A stretch of 64,000 nt of DNA from JAHTBL01 sp038532735 (GCA_038532735.1 JBCBAC010000009.1:53132-117131); one strand, 5' to 3'; shown: positions 26,295 to 35,632, numbered from the stretch's first letter. Program-made: numbers and translations. The notes: generated by a model not told the origin, from the sequence alone.

Positions 26295-27140
26295 TTAGCC
26301 AGCCTCCGCAATTGCCAACAAGCATTCCAGCAAATCAAACTCATCCTGTGGCAGCCCTGTCTCATCCCGCCGCCACGCAATCGAGAGCGCGCATTTGACC
26401 GCCGCCCATTGCATCAGCCGCGTCGGGTCAACCTCGAAAAGATCACTCCACAGATCGCGCAGATACCTGATCCGCGCCGGATCACGCACCACGTCGGGCG
26501 CGCCTTTGGGATTACGAAACGCATTGGCCAACTCATAGGTCCGCTCTCCCAACACGCCCTTGGCATCGAACGCGCAATACCCGCGTGCACCCAACCGCAC
26601 ATTGTCATGGTGCAGGTCCCCATGCAGCGGGCGGATATCGTGCTGCGTTGATAACAACTGCCGTGCAAGCGCCTGACACCGCATCAGATTGTGGCGCGCA
26701 TCCTCAAGCGTCCCGGCAGGCACGTCGAGCGACAACAATCCGCCGAACCACGCCTCGAGTTCTGGCAAAGGCGCGCTGATCTCAAGCGGCGCGCTGTGAA
26801 GTGTCCGCGCGACCTCAACAAGCGCTTTGGCCGCGCGCGTATCCTCCCCCGCACGTGTAAGGTCCCCTAGCGAGGGACCCGAAAGCCATTCTATCACCGC
26901 AGAGCGATCGGTGTAGCGATACACCCGCGCTGCCCCGACACCGTCCAGCGCCTTCAGATACACGAAACCGGTGCTTTCATTGCCCATGGTCCGCCCATGA
27001 TAGAGCTTGAGGGCAGCTTCCCTGCCATCCGCACATCTGACACGCCACACCATCGCAATTCCGGTTGTCACGACGAAGACCGGATCGGACAGGCCGAAGT
27101 TTTCGAGTATTTCATGAGAGGGCATAGCCGTATTCGTCAT
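26295..27140 (-). CDS. Aminoglycoside/hydroxyurea-type phosphotransferase
   Basis: A 281-residue small-molecule kinase of the APH fold, closest to the APH(6)/hydroxyurea phosphotransferase type. Motifs are RCADGREAALKLYH (ATP-anchoring Lys), the Brenner motif in LHGDLHHDNVRLG and the DFG-like AFDAKGVLGERTYELAN. Such chromosomal homologues are common and often do not give resistance, so no resistance is inferred. It is convergent with fur and divergent from the ATPase gene. Confidence 0.85.
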   Translation of the reverse strand: MTNTAMPSHEILENFGLSDPVFVVTTGIAMVWRVRCADGREAALKLYHGRTMGNESTGFVYLKALDGVGAARVYRYTDRSAVIEWLSGPSLGDLTRAGEDTRAAKALVEVARTLHSAPLEISAPLPELEAWFGGLLSLDVPAGTLEDARHNLMRCQALARQLLSTQHDIRPLHGDLHHDNVRLGARGYCAFDAKGVLGERTYELANAFRNPKGAPDVVRDPARIRYLRDLWSDLFEVDPTRLMQWAAVKCALSIAWRRDETGLPQDEFDLLECLLAIAEAG

Positions 27141-27254
27141 CCGGGCACTCTATCCGCTCTGTCCGCCGCGACCAGAGGCAATGACGCCTTCTCCTCACCC
27201 CGCCAAGATGCTACCAGCGCGACAAACCCTCAAACCCAGTGAAAGCCCCGCCCC

Positions 27255-27773
27255 ATGCAGCGCGTGATGATCGTTGGCCAACCCGGATCGGGCAAGAGCA
27301 CGCTGGCGCGGCTCTTGGGTGCGCGCACGGGGCTGCCGATCTACCACATGGATCACATACACTGGAAACCCGGATGGGTCGAGCGACCGCATGACGAGAA
27401 GACTGCGATGACGCGGGAGATCCACCGCAAACCGCGCTGGATCTTCGAGGGCGGCCACTCCGCGACGTATACAGACCGCCTCGCCCATGCGGACACACTT
27501 ATCTGGATCGACATCGGCCTCAGCCTGCGCGTCTGGCGCGTGCTTAGACGCAGCTTGATCCATCGCGGGCGCAACCGGCCCGATCTGCCCGAAGGCTGTC
27601 CGGAACAATTCAATGCGGAAACCCTCGACTTTCTGGCCTTCATCTGGATGAGCCGCCACATCGCCCGCGCCAAGATCCAAGCGCTGTTTGAGGCGCCACC
27701 TGCGCATGTCACGCTTTACCGTCTGACAAGCCGCAAAGAGGTCAACGCCTTCCTCGCGCAAGTGAGCGCTTGA
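27255..27773 (+). CDS. P-loop kinase-like protein (adenylate-kinase/topology-modulation type)
   Basis: A 172-residue P-loop protein opening with VMIVGQPGSGKSTLARLLG and then IYHMDHIHWKPGWVE, the motif of small AAA/adenylate-kinase-like proteins often called DNA topology modulation protein FlaR. No substrate-binding lid is obvious. Real substrates are unknown. ATG 27255 directly precedes the P-loop strand. Confidence 0.8.
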   Translation: MQRVMIVGQPGSGKSTLARLLGARTGLPIYHMDHIHWKPGWVERPHDEKTAMTREIHRKPRWIFEGGHSATYTDRLAHADTLIWIDIGLSLRVWRVLRRSLIHRGRNRPDLPEGCPEQFNAETLDFLAFIWMSRHIARAKIQALFEAPPAHVTLYRLTSRKEVNAFLAQVSA

Positions 27774-27807
27774 CCTTCCCCCTGCCGGAGCCCTCAAGCC
27801 CCGGCCT

Positions 27808-28209
27808 ATGAGCTTTTTCGCACGCCACCAACGCCTCCTCCTGCTCCTTGGCACAGCTTACGTGCTGGGGCTTGTCATAATCCACGCGCGCCTGCCTCCT
27901 GCCCATGTCTGGTGGATCGCGGCGGCCTTTTCGATCCTGATGAATATCCCTTACGTGATCGAATCCCGCGCCGTCGGTGCTCACGCAAAACTGGAAGTCG
28001 GCATTACCTCTACGCTGATCGCGCTCTCCCTCGCCGGACCGCTGATCGCGCCGCCCTTCGTGATCATAGCCATCTTTGCACACGGCCTCTGGGACATCAG
28101 CAAGCACCACGGGGTGGGCGTCCCCTTCGCCAGTTGGTATACTCTGGGCTGCGCAGTGATCGATATTCTCTACGGGACCGCGCTTTTGATATACTGGCTC
28201 ACCATCTGA
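27808..28209 (+). CDS. Four-helix membrane protein, DUF6010-like
   Basis: A 133-residue protein with four predicted membrane helices (about residues 8-26, 31-50, 64-90 and 108-130). A conserved-looking HGLWDISKHHG lies between helices 3 and 4. This resembles the DUF6010 family, function unknown; the name is from memory and unverified. It lies 34 bases after the P-loop gene and 25 bases before the next small gene. Confidence 0.65.
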   Translation: MSFFARHQRLLLLLGTAYVLGLVIIHARLPPAHVWWIAAAFSILMNIPYVIESRAVGAHAKLEVGITSTLIALSLAGPLIAPPFVIIAIFAHGLWDISKHHGVGVPFASWYTLGCAVIDILYGTALLIYWLTI

Positions 28210-28234
28210 TCCGTGCGCGCAGGACAAGGACACC

Positions 28235-28555
28235 ATGATACCACCAGAGCTTCAAGAGATCGAAGAGGCCGTCAAAGAGATGGTGGCCGAGATCGACCCG
28301 GATACCCAGCTCCTCCCGAAATACGGAGGCGACGTCTTTGCGCCCGACCCAGACGCGCCCAAAGACATTGTCGGCGGGATTTTCGCCTATAAAGATCACG
28401 TCTCCGTCGAGTTCTCCAACGGTGCCCGGTTCGAAGACCCGGACGGGCATCTGGAAGGCAAAGGCAAAGCGCGCCGCCATGTCAAACTGCGCAGCTTGGC
28501 CGATATCGAAAACAAAACCCTGCGAGCGTTTCTAAAGCAAGCGTTGGCGGGTTAA
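28235..28555 (+). CDS. DUF1801-like small protein
   Basis: A 106-residue protein resembling the DUF1801/YdhG family: an acidic N-terminus, then GGIFAYKDHVSVEFSNGARFEDPDG and the basic C-terminal helix KARRHVKLRSLADIENKTLRAFL. Members have been compared to iron chaperone frataxin-like folds, but function is unproven. Its stop overlaps the convergent cupin gene by four bases. Confidence 0.75.
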   Translation: MIPPELQEIEEAVKEMVAEIDPDTQLLPKYGGDVFAPDPDAPKDIVGGIFAYKDHVSVEFSNGARFEDPDGHLEGKGKARRHVKLRSLADIENKTLRAFLKQALAG

Positions 28556-28944
28556 GCCTCTGGCGCCGTGGGCGCCCAAGGCCCTTCCAGAAAACTGGCC
28601 TCCGCATCACCCGGCCAAGGCGGCATCGTGATGCATATGAACGTCAACGGCACGTCCCCGTCACAGCGGTACTGAAACGCCGTGCCAATAGGAATGTCGA
28701 TCGACACACCAGGCGTCAGATCAACGACCCGTTCTCCCGTCTCGTCACGCCGCCAAATCCGTCCAGCCCCCTCCAGCACATGCCAGAACTCTGACACGGT
28801 GGCATGGATCGTGGCGCGGTTCACCTGCCCGGGTGGCACGGTGCTGTGGATCATATTGCCCGTGCTACCGTCCATAATAAAGCGGATCTCCGCCCCCGCG
28901 GGGGAGCGGGCGTCGGGTGTCGCTGCCAGCGTTGTTTCCTTCAT
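28552..28944 (-). CDS. Cupin domain protein
   Basis: A 130-residue single cupin barrel. Metal-ligand motif 1 is seen as HATVSEFWHVLEGAGRIW, and the second as SIDIPIGTAFQYRC with fewer histidines. The role is unknown. Start 28944 is chosen because AAAGGA lies eight bases upstream; an ATG at 28980 lacks a ribosome site. It is divergent from the EamA gene at 29016. Confidence 0.78.
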   Translation of the reverse strand: MKETTLAATPDARSPAGAEIRFIMDGSTGNMIHSTVPPGQVNRATIHATVSEFWHVLEGAGRIWRRDETGERVVDLTPGVSIDIPIGTAFQYRCDGDVPLTFICITMPPWPGDAEASFLEGPWAPTAPEA

Positions 28945-29015
28945 CGACGCATCCTTTTGTAGCCCTTCAAAGAAACCCATTCCGCTCGCCCTGCAAACCC
29001 CCTAAAGCGGGAGCC

Positions 29016-29915
29016 ATGGAAAACGTTCGCGCCATATGTCTGATGATCGCCGCCATGGCGGGGTTCGCGCTTGAGGATATGTTCATCAAATCCGTCGCGG
29101 CCCGACTGCCCGCCGGACAAATCCTAATCATTCTGGGCATTGGCGGGGGCCTCATCTTCGCGCTTTGGGCGCGGGCGCAGGGCCATTCGATCTTCAGCCG
29201 CACTTTCGTCGCCCCCAGCGTCCTGTTGCGCAACGCGGGAGAGGCGATCGGCACGATGGGCTTTGTGCTGGCCATCACACTCACCCCTTTGGCGGAAGCG
29301 TCTGCCATCCTGCAAGCCACACCGCTGGCGGTCACCTTGGGGGCTGCGCTCTTTCTGGGCGAGGCTGTCGGCTGGCGCAGATGGGCTGCGATCCTTGTGG
29401 GCTTTTGCGGTGTGTTGCTGATTATTCGCCCCGGTCTTGACGGGTTCGAACCTGCCTCCCTCTTTGCGGTGCAAGGCGTGATCGGGCTGGCGATCCGCGA
29501 TTTGGCAACCCGCATTGTGCCCAAGGACATCCCCACCGCGCAGCTTTCCTCATACGGGTTCTTCATGGTCGTGCCCGTCGGGTTTGCCATGCTAACCTTC
29601 CAGCAGCCCCCCGCCATGCCCAACGCGTGGGAAGCGACCCAGCTTGGCCTTGGCCTGATCATCGGCGTGCTGGGCTATTACGCCATCACAGCGGCCATGC
29701 GCATCGGCGACGTCGCTGTCGTCACGCCCTTCCGCTATACACGACTGATCTTTGCGCTGATCATTGGCTATTTCGTCTTCAACGAGACACCCGATCAAAC
29801 CACGCTCATCGGTGCTGCGATCATCATCGCTTCGGGTCTCTACACCCTTTACCGCGAACGCGCCGCCGCCCTCGCCCGCAGGCGCGCCCTTTCCACCATG
29901 GGGCCTCCAGTGTAG
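29016..29915 (+). CDS. DMT family (EamA) transporter
   Basis: A 299-residue permease with ten hydrophobic helices in two EamA halves: ICLMIAAMAGFALEDMFIKS opens the first, and VVTPFRYTRLIFALIIGYFVFNE marks the second. This segment is the usual EamA hairpin with an Arg-Tyr-Thr-Arg turn. Substrate unknown. It is not closely alike to the other DMT transporter at 22715-23590. The start lies just after a GGGAG site. Confidence 0.87.
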   Translation: MENVRAICLMIAAMAGFALEDMFIKSVAARLPAGQILIILGIGGGLIFALWARAQGHSIFSRTFVAPSVLLRNAGEAIGTMGFVLAITLTPLAEASAILQATPLAVTLGAALFLGEAVGWRRWAAILVGFCGVLLIIRPGLDGFEPASLFAVQGVIGLAIRDLATRIVPKDIPTAQLSSYGFFMVVPVGFAMLTFQQPPAMPNAWEATQLGLGLIIGVLGYYAITAAMRIGDVAVVTPFRYTRLIFALIIGYFVFNETPDQTTLIGAAIIIASGLYTLYRERAAALARRRALSTMGPPV

Positions 29916-29957
29916 GAAGCCCGCAACCGAGATTCACTTGACGTAAGGACGCCCTCC

Positions 29958-31232
29958 ATGAGCACGATCATCGACATTCACGCCCGCGAGATTCTGGACA
30001 GCCGGGGCAACCCGACGGTCGAGGTCGATGTAATCCTTGAGGACGGCACGATGGGCCGCGCCGCCGTGCCCTCAGGTGCCTCAACCGGCGCCTATGAGGC
30101 CGTCGAAAAGCGCGACGGCGACAAGGCGCGCTACATGGGCAAAGGCGTGTTGGAAGCCTGCGCCGCTGTGAATGGCGAGATTGCCGAGGCGCTGGTGGGC
30201 GTCGACGCGACCGAGCAGGTCTCCATCGACGAAGCGATGATCGAACTGGACGGCACCGACAACAAGGGCCGTCTCGGTGCGAACGCGATCTTGGGCGTCT
30301 CCATGGCCGTCGCGAAAGCGGCTGCAGATTTCACCACGCAACCGCTCTACCGCTACGTGGGCGGCACCTCTGCCCGCATCCTGCCCGTCCCCATGATGAA
30401 CATCATCAATGGCGGCGAGCATGCCGATAATCCCATCGACATTCAGGAATTCATGATCATGCCTGTTAGCGCGGGCAACATCCGCGACGCGGTGCGCATG
30501 GGCTCGGAAGTGTTCCACACGCTGAAGAAAGAGCTTTCCGCCGCGGGCCTCTCCACCGGGATCGGCGATGAGGGTGGCTTTGCGCCCAATATCGGCTCCA
30601 CCCGCGAAGCGCTCGATTTCATCCTGAAATCTGTCGAAAAAGCAGGCTACAAGCCAGGCGAAGATATCTATCTGGCCCTCGATTGCGCCGCCACCGAATA
30701 CTTTAAGGACGGCAAATATATCCTTGCGGGCGAAGACAAATCCCTGACCCCGGACGAGAATGTCGCCTACCTGCACGCGCTTGTGAACGACTACCCAATC
30801 ATCTCCATCGAAGACGGCTGTGACGAGGATGACTGGGACGGCTGGAAAGCCCTCACCGACGCCATCGGCGACAAGGTGCAACTGGTGGGCGATGACCTGT
30901 TCGTCACAAACCCCGCCCGCCTCGCCATGGGGATCGAGCGCGGCTCGGCCAATGCGATGCTGGTCAAAGTCAACCAGATCGGCACCCTGACAGAGACCCT
31001 GCGCGCCGTCGACATGGCGCACCGCGCGGGCATGAACAACGTCATGTCCCACCGCTCCGGCGAGACGGAGGATGCAACGATTGCCGACCTCGCCGTCGCC
31101 ACCAACTGCGGCCAGATCAAAACCGGCTCGCTCGCGCGTTCCGACCGGTTGGCGAAATACAACCAGCTGATCCGCATTGAAGAGATGCTGGGCGAGACGG
31201 CCGAATATGCGGGCCGCTCCATCCTGAAGTGA
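29958..31232 (+). CDS. eno: Enolase
   Basis: A 424-residue enolase that interconverts 2-phosphoglycerate and phosphoenolpyruvate. Full family motifs are present: PSGASTGAYEAVEKRDGD, MNIINGGEHADNPIDIQEF, SIEDGCDEDDWDGW, GDDLFVTN, LVKVNQIGTLTET and SHRSGETED. AAGGA lies upstream of the ATG. It precedes and overlaps an AhpD-like gene by the sequence GTGA. Confidence 0.98.
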   Translation: MSTIIDIHAREILDSRGNPTVEVDVILEDGTMGRAAVPSGASTGAYEAVEKRDGDKARYMGKGVLEACAAVNGEIAEALVGVDATEQVSIDEAMIELDGTDNKGRLGANAILGVSMAVAKAAADFTTQPLYRYVGGTSARILPVPMMNIINGGEHADNPIDIQEFMIMPVSAGNIRDAVRMGSEVFHTLKKELSAAGLSTGIGDEGGFAPNIGSTREALDFILKSVEKAGYKPGEDIYLALDCAATEYFKDGKYILAGEDKSLTPDENVAYLHALVNDYPIISIEDGCDEDDWDGWKALTDAIGDKVQLVGDDLFVTNPARLAMGIERGSANAMLVKVNQIGTLTETLRAVDMAHRAGMNNVMSHRSGETEDATIADLAVATNCGQIKTGSLARSDRLAKYNQLIRIEEMLGETAEYAGRSILK

Positions 31233-31753
31233 TCCGCCGCATCCTGCACAACTTGATCGCCCGCGCCGAGGCCCGCCTTGGCGTGGGCCTCGACTACGCC
31301 CACAAGATCGCCGACACCGATACCGGTCTTCTAATGCGCTACAACAAGCAGTTCGCCTATCTCGACCCGAACAAGCACTGCCCAGCGGAGGCCTATCACG
31401 TTGCACGCCTGATCGCCGCAAAGTCCGCTGATTGTGGCACCTGTGTGGAGGCAGAGATCAGCCTCGCGAAACAAGCACATGTTGCCGCTGATATCATCGA
31501 CGCCGCCCTCACCGGCGCACCCCTGCCCGCTCCTTTAAACGCGGTGGCCACCCTCGCCCATGCGGTCACCGCAAGCCACGACGATGCCCCCGACGCCCGC
31601 GATCAGATTCGCGACGCATACGGCGAGGCTGGCCTGATCGAGCTGTCATTCGCCATGACCGGCGCGCATCTTCTCCCCAGCCTCAAACGCGCAATGGGCT
31701 ACGCCACGACCTGCGATATCGATACTCTGCGCAAACTCTCAAAGGCGGGGTAA
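31229..31753 (+). CDS. AhpD/carboxymuconolactone-decarboxylase-like protein
   Basis: A 174-residue all-helical protein. The segment AKSADCGTCVEAEISLAKQAHV has the Cys-X-X-Cys arrangement of AhpD-like peroxidase/CMD domains, followed by ATLAHAVTASHDDAPDARDQIRDAYGEAGLIELSFAMTG-type helices. A redox role is possible but unproven. Start is a GTG overlapping the eno TGA, which implies translational coupling to enolase. Confidence 0.72.
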   Translation: MIRRILHNLIARAEARLGVGLDYAHKIADTDTGLLMRYNKQFAYLDPNKHCPAEAYHVARLIAAKSADCGTCVEAEISLAKQAHVAADIIDAALTGAPLPAPLNAVATLAHAVTASHDDAPDARDQIRDAYGEAGLIELSFAMTGAHLLPSLKRAMGYATTCDIDTLRKLSKAG

Positions 31754-31756
31754 GCG

Positions 31757-32266
31757 ATGTCTGTCACCGTGCGTGAAGCCTCCGGCCCCGACGATCTGAA
31801 CGCCGTGCGCCGTCTGTGCTGGGCCTACCGAGACCACCTCATCACTCATTCCCCAGAACAGCGCGACATCATCGAGCTGTTTTACCCCGAACATGCCTAC
31901 AGCGACCTGATGGCCCGCCTCGAACAGGAACACGCTCGCCCCGATGGCATCATCCTGCTGGCCGAGAAAGACGGTGCGCCTGTTGGCTGCGGCATGTCGC
32001 ACCGCCTCTCCCCCACCGCAGTTGAGCTCAAGCGCATTTATGTCGATGACAGCGCACGTGGCACAGGCCTTGGCCGCGCGCTTTGCGAAGGGTTGATCGC
32101 ACAGGCGCGCCAAGACGGGTATCAAACCGTACTGCTCGACACATCACGGAACCTGCACAGTGCCCGCGCGCTTTACGCCGCCCTTGGCTTTCAGGAACGC
32201 AGCCCCTACCAACCCGTACCCGAAATCGCCTTGCCGCTTCTCTGCTTCTACGAAATGGCCCTATGA
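31757..32266 (+). CDS. GNAT family N-acetyltransferase
   Basis: A 169-residue GNAT. Acetyl-CoA motif A is DDSARGTGLGRALCEGLI, preceded by LKRIYV; then VLLDTSRNLHSARALYAALGF. Substrate unknown. It begins three bases after the AhpD-like gene, and its stop overlaps the next start (ATGA). Confidence 0.87.
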   Translation: MSVTVREASGPDDLNAVRRLCWAYRDHLITHSPEQRDIIELFYPEHAYSDLMARLEQEHARPDGIILLAEKDGAPVGCGMSHRLSPTAVELKRIYVDDSARGTGLGRALCEGLIAQARQDGYQTVLLDTSRNLHSARALYAALGFQERSPYQPVPEIALPLLCFYEMAL

Positions 32267-32892
32267 ATGTGGACGCCCTGATCCGCGCCATTGGCCCGCG
32301 CGTCGCCCATTGCACCGCATCCGAGAACATACGCAGCATTGGAATCCATGGGCTGCAATCCGCCGCCGATCTTGCGACACGGCTGCAGCATCCCGCTTCC
32401 ACGATTGCGCTCCGCAATGACAGGCTACGGCTGGTGCAGGATGGGCAAACAGCGCGGCTGAACCACCAGCGTCCGATCCTCTACGGCCTTGAAGCCGCAA
32501 ACAGGATCGTCGAGGGCCATGATGCGCAAAGCTGGGCCGAGCAGCTGGATCGCCGTATTTTCTTCTGGCCCGAACGGCGTGGCAAAGCGTTCATGGCGAG
32601 TGTGGAACGCGATCTTGCGACAACCATTATCTGGCTCGACACGCGCGGCCTGATCGAGCGCTATGCCAACCACCTCTGGCTCTCGCCGATCAACAGCGGC
32701 AACTTCACCCAAGGCGGCGCCCACGCGATCCGCGGCGACTGGCTTTATGTGCCCGTCACCGCCGGGATCGAGGCCTTCCGCGAAAACCGCCGTAAACGCG
32801 GCCTGAAAGGCACGAAAGACAGTATCGTCGAGATATCGCTCACCTGTCCCCTTCCCGCCGCCGAACTGAAAGCGCTCCAACATGACCCCTGA
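32263..32892 (+). CDS. Hypothetical protein (DUF7002-like)
   Basis: A 209-residue soluble protein. Distinct segments are VAHCTASENIRSIGIHGLQSA near the start, RIFFWPERRGKAFMASV in the middle and SLTCPLPAAEL at the end. It resembles uncharacterised bacterial proteins now grouped as DUF7002; I have not verified this. The pattern of His-Cys-Thr and Gly-Leu-Gln near the start faintly recalls ADP-ribosyl-type folds, but I do not claim that. It overlaps the GNAT stop and the next cupin start, so it is operon-encoded. Confidence 0.62.
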   Translation: MNVDALIRAIGPRVAHCTASENIRSIGIHGLQSAADLATRLQHPASTIALRNDRLRLVQDGQTARLNHQRPILYGLEAANRIVEGHDAQSWAEQLDRRIFFWPERRGKAFMASVERDLATTIIWLDTRGLIERYANHLWLSPINSGNFTQGGAHAIRGDWLYVPVTAGIEAFRENRRKRGLKGTKDSIVEISLTCPLPAAELKALQHDP

Positions 32893-33298
32893 TCAAATCA
32901 TCACTCATCTGGACTTGCAGCCTCATCCCGAAGGCGGCCACTACCGCCAGACATGGATCGCAGAAAATGACGGCCGCCCCACCGGCACCTGCATCTATTT
33001 CCTGCTCAAGGAGGGCGAGGCCAGCCATTGGCACAAGGTCGATGCAACCGAGATCTGGCTTTATCACGCGGGCGCGCCCCTGGTCCTGTCGCTCAGCGAG
33101 ACCGATCAAGGACCCGCCACTGATCATATCCTTGGTCCCATTCTGCCAGACCAACAGCCGCAAATCGTCGTGCCGGAAAACCACTGGCAGGCTGCGCGCA
33201 CAACAGGGGCCTATACGCTCGTCAGTTGTACCGTGTCCCCCGGTTTCCAGTTCGACGGCTTTACCCTCGCCCCGCCTGCATTTGATATCCCCCGCTAG
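32882..33298 (+). CDS. Cupin-5 (DUF985) family protein
   Basis: A 138-residue cupin of the DUF985 type. The hallmark LDLQPHPEGGHYRQTW is at the N-terminus, IYFLLKEGEASHWHKVDATEIWLYHAG contains the ligand histidines, and VSCTVSPGFQFDGFTLA closes the barrel. Function unknown. The start overlaps the preceding gene by 11 bases. A strong bidirectional terminator follows. Confidence 0.88.
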   Translation: MTPDQIITHLDLQPHPEGGHYRQTWIAENDGRPTGTCIYFLLKEGEASHWHKVDATEIWLYHAGAPLVLSLSETDQGPATDHILGPILPDQQPQIVVPENHWQAARTTGAYTLVSCTVSPGFQFDGFTLAPPAFDIPR

Positions 33299-33327
33299 GG
33301 CTTTCATCTTTGCAAAAATATCCAAAG

Positions 33328-33358
33328 AAAAAGGGCGCCTCATCGAAGCGCCCTTTTT
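33328..33358. terminator. Bidirectional terminator between DUF985 gene and dctM
   Basis: AAAAAGGGCGC at 33328-33338 pairs perfectly with GCGCCCTTTTT at 33348-33358 across a nine-base loop. A-run and T-run flank the GC stem on both sides, so it can end both converging transcripts. Confidence 0.88.
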
Positions 33359-33382
33359 CCAATTTCAGTGCCAATCAGCCCG

Positions 33383-34831
33383 CTATCCGCCATAGGCTTT
33401 CGCAGGCAACCATGTGGTCAGCGCTGGGAACTCGAACACGATGAAAAGGCCCAAAAGCTGCAACAGCACGAACGGGATCACACCGCGATAGATATGGCCC
33501 AGCGACACGCCCGGCGGACAGACCCCCTTCAGATAGAAGAGTGCAAAACCCACCGGTGGCGTCAGGAACGATGTTTGCAATGTCACCGCCACAAGGATCG
33601 CGAACCAGACCACCTGCGGGTCGCGCACCTGATCAAAGCCCGGCACAGCCAGCTCCAGCGCCTGCACAATGGGCAGCATCAGCGGCATGATGATGATCGT
33701 GATCTCGATCCAGTCCAGCAGGAAACCCAGCAAGAACACGATGAACAGGATGAAGAGCACAATCGCATACGGGTTGTCGAACGAGTTGCCCACCATGTGC
33801 TGCACAATCTCATCCCCGCCATAACGGCGCAGGATGAACGCAAAGAAGTTCGCCGCCAAAAAGATGCCGACGATATAACCAGCGGTGTTCAACGTTGAGC
33901 GGCTGACCTCTTTGACGACCTTGAAGCTCAGCTTGCCGTTCATTGCCGCAAGGATCGTCGCCCCCAACGCGCCGAGGCCAGAGGCTTCGGTCGGCGTCGC
34001 AATACCGGCAAAGATTGAGCCCAGCACCAGCAGGATCAGGAACATCGGCGGTACCACGGCCAGCAGCACATCCTTGACCACGTCCCAGCCTACCTCTTCG
34101 GTTTTTTCAGGCGCCGGCATCGAATTTGGGCTGATGACGCCGTAGATCACGATGAACAGGATGTAGAGCCCTCCGAGGATCAGGCCGGGGAAAAGCGCCC
34201 CCATGAAGAGATCGCCCAGCGAGATCGCCAACTGATCCGACATGATGACCAGCATGATCGACGGCGGGATCAGAATGCCCAATGTCCCTGCGGAGGCAAT
34301 CGTGCCCGTCGCAATCGGCTTGGAATAGTTCTGCTTCATCATCGCAGGCAGCGCCATCACACCCAGCAGCGTCACAGACGCACCGATCACACCGGTGGAA
34401 GCGGCAAGGATGATGCCAATCAGAAGAACTGTCAGCGACAGACCTCCGCGCAATCCACCAAAGAGCTTCTGCATCGAGTGCATCATGCGCTGCGCCACAC
34501 CCGATTGATCCAGCATCAGCCCCATGAAGATGAACATCGGCAGTGCAACCAAAACCGGGTTCTTGACGATATTGCCAAACAGCCGCCCCGAAAGGGCCGA
34601 CAAGCGCTGATAGTCAATCCCGGTCCGGTCAAATTCGATGATATCGCGGAAGAGCGACCGATACGGGTCCAGCAGCGCCTCGGCCACGATGATGTAGATC
34701 AGCGAAACACCGACCAGCGCCATCGCTACCGGAATACCGCGGAACAGCATGTAGATGAAGGTGAAGAAGATCGCGAGGACGGCGAGCTCGTTCAGGGTCA
34801 GAAACTGACCAATGAATTCCAGAAGAAACAT
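33383..34831 (-). CDS. dctM: TRAP transporter large permease (DctM)
   Basis: A 482-residue inner-membrane protein with about twelve helices, typical of the large TRAP subunit. Opening AVLAIFFTFIYMLFRGIPVAMALVGVS, central IASAGTLGILIPPSIMLVIM, and ending SFLTPPVGFALFYLKGV. It uses the sodium gradient to import a solute delivered by DctP. The long loop after helix 4 (SLFRDIIEFDRTGIDYQR) fits the mannitol/chloroaromatic subtype rather than the C4-dicarboxylate one. It lies three bases downstream of dctQ. Confidence 0.93.
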   Translation of the reverse strand: MFLLEFIGQFLTLNELAVLAIFFTFIYMLFRGIPVAMALVGVSLIYIIVAEALLDPYRSLFRDIIEFDRTGIDYQRLSALSGRLFGNIVKNPVLVALPMFIFMGLMLDQSGVAQRMMHSMQKLFGGLRGGLSLTVLLIGIILAASTGVIGASVTLLGVMALPAMMKQNYSKPIATGTIASAGTLGILIPPSIMLVIMSDQLAISLGDLFMGALFPGLILGGLYILFIVIYGVISPNSMPAPEKTEEVGWDVVKDVLLAVVPPMFLILLVLGSIFAGIATPTEASGLGALGATILAAMNGKLSFKVVKEVSRSTLNTAGYIVGIFLAANFFAFILRRYGGDEIVQHMVGNSFDNPYAIVLFILFIVFLLGFLLDWIEITIIIMPLMLPIVQALELAVPGFDQVRDPQVVWFAILVAVTLQTSFLTPPVGFALFYLKGVCPPGVSLGHIYRGVIPFVLLQLLGLFIVFEFPALTTWLPAKAYGG

Positions 34832-34834
34832 TGC

Positions 34835-35632
34835 TTACGCCTCGCGTTTGCGGCCAAATAGCCACGCCACAAAGATGACGAGAACAGTCGCCACGATCGT
34901 TAAAAGGATCGTCGGTTCGATCTCATAGGCACCGATTTCGATCTCGTCGAAAATCGGCATGCGCCCGATCTGACGGTTCACCACATCCGACGGCGTCGTC
35001 AGACGCAAAAACCACCAGATGCCGTAGAAAATTGTCAGGTTCAGAACCATGAATGTCGTAGGCAGCGCCCAAAGCAACTGACGCCAAAGCGTCGGCTCTA
35101 CCAGCCGCGATAGCACGCGGTAGTAAGCAGCATACGTCGCAATACCGATAAAGATGAAGGCAAGGTTCATCACCACTTTAAGGATCCACAGATTGTGCAG
35201 ACCGTTCGGGCTGTCCGACCCCTCGTCCGCGATCACGGATGCGATGGCGTAATGAACGGTGAAGTCCCAACACATGATGATGAACGGCAAAAAAAACCAC
35301 GCCAAGGCGGCCACATCTGTGCGGTCTTTCTTGGCTTGGGGGAAATTGTCATAGCGGATATCGACGCGCACATGGCTGTTCGTGGTCACCGCATATCCGA
35401 TACCTACAAGACAGGCCGTGCCATAGAGCCACCACTGAAAATCATCGAGCCATGCCTGGTTGTTGCCCAACTGGCGAATGACAACCTGCGTGCAGATCGC
35501 GATCATCAGGATCGGAAACAGCCACGCGGCGATGTTTGAAATGGCGACAATCAGACGGTCGCCCCGGTTATGCTCTTCCCGTCCGACTTCACCCGGATCG
35601 TAAAGCGCGACGGACTGCTCGGTGTCATCCAT
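34835..35632 (-). CDS. dctQ: TRAP transporter small permease (DctQ)
   Basis: A 265-residue small TRAP subunit, longer than the usual 160-200 residues, as in the subtype with a large N- and C-terminal extension. Membrane segments include FPILMIAICTQVVIRQLG, WLYGTACLVGIGYAVTTNSHVRVDI (the conserved HVRVD motif) and FLPFIIMCWDF. It forms the membrane complex with DctM. Start 35632 was chosen over 35647 because the latter only adds four residues with no better ribosome site. Confidence 0.9.
   Translation of the reverse strand: MDDTEQSVALYDPGEVGREEHNRGDRLIVAISNIAAWLFPILMIAICTQVVIRQLGNNQAWLDDFQWWLYGTACLVGIGYAVTTNSHVRVDIRYDNFPQAKKDRTDVAALAWFFLPFIIMCWDFTVHYAIASVIADEGSDSPNGLHNLWILKVVMNLAFIFIGIATYAAYYRVLSRLVEPTLWRQLLWALPTTFMVLNLTIFYGIWWFLRLTTPSDVVNRQIGRMPIFDEIEIGAYEIEPTILLTIVATVLVIFVAWLFGRKREA

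Noticed and set aside
26295..27140. Antibiotic-resistance gene
   Set aside because: The APH-fold kinase looks chromosomal, with host-like codon use and no mobile context; resistance cannot be inferred from fold alone.
30081..31421. 446-codon minus-strand open frame
   Set aside because: Antisense to enolase, with no recognisable domain and no ribosome site.
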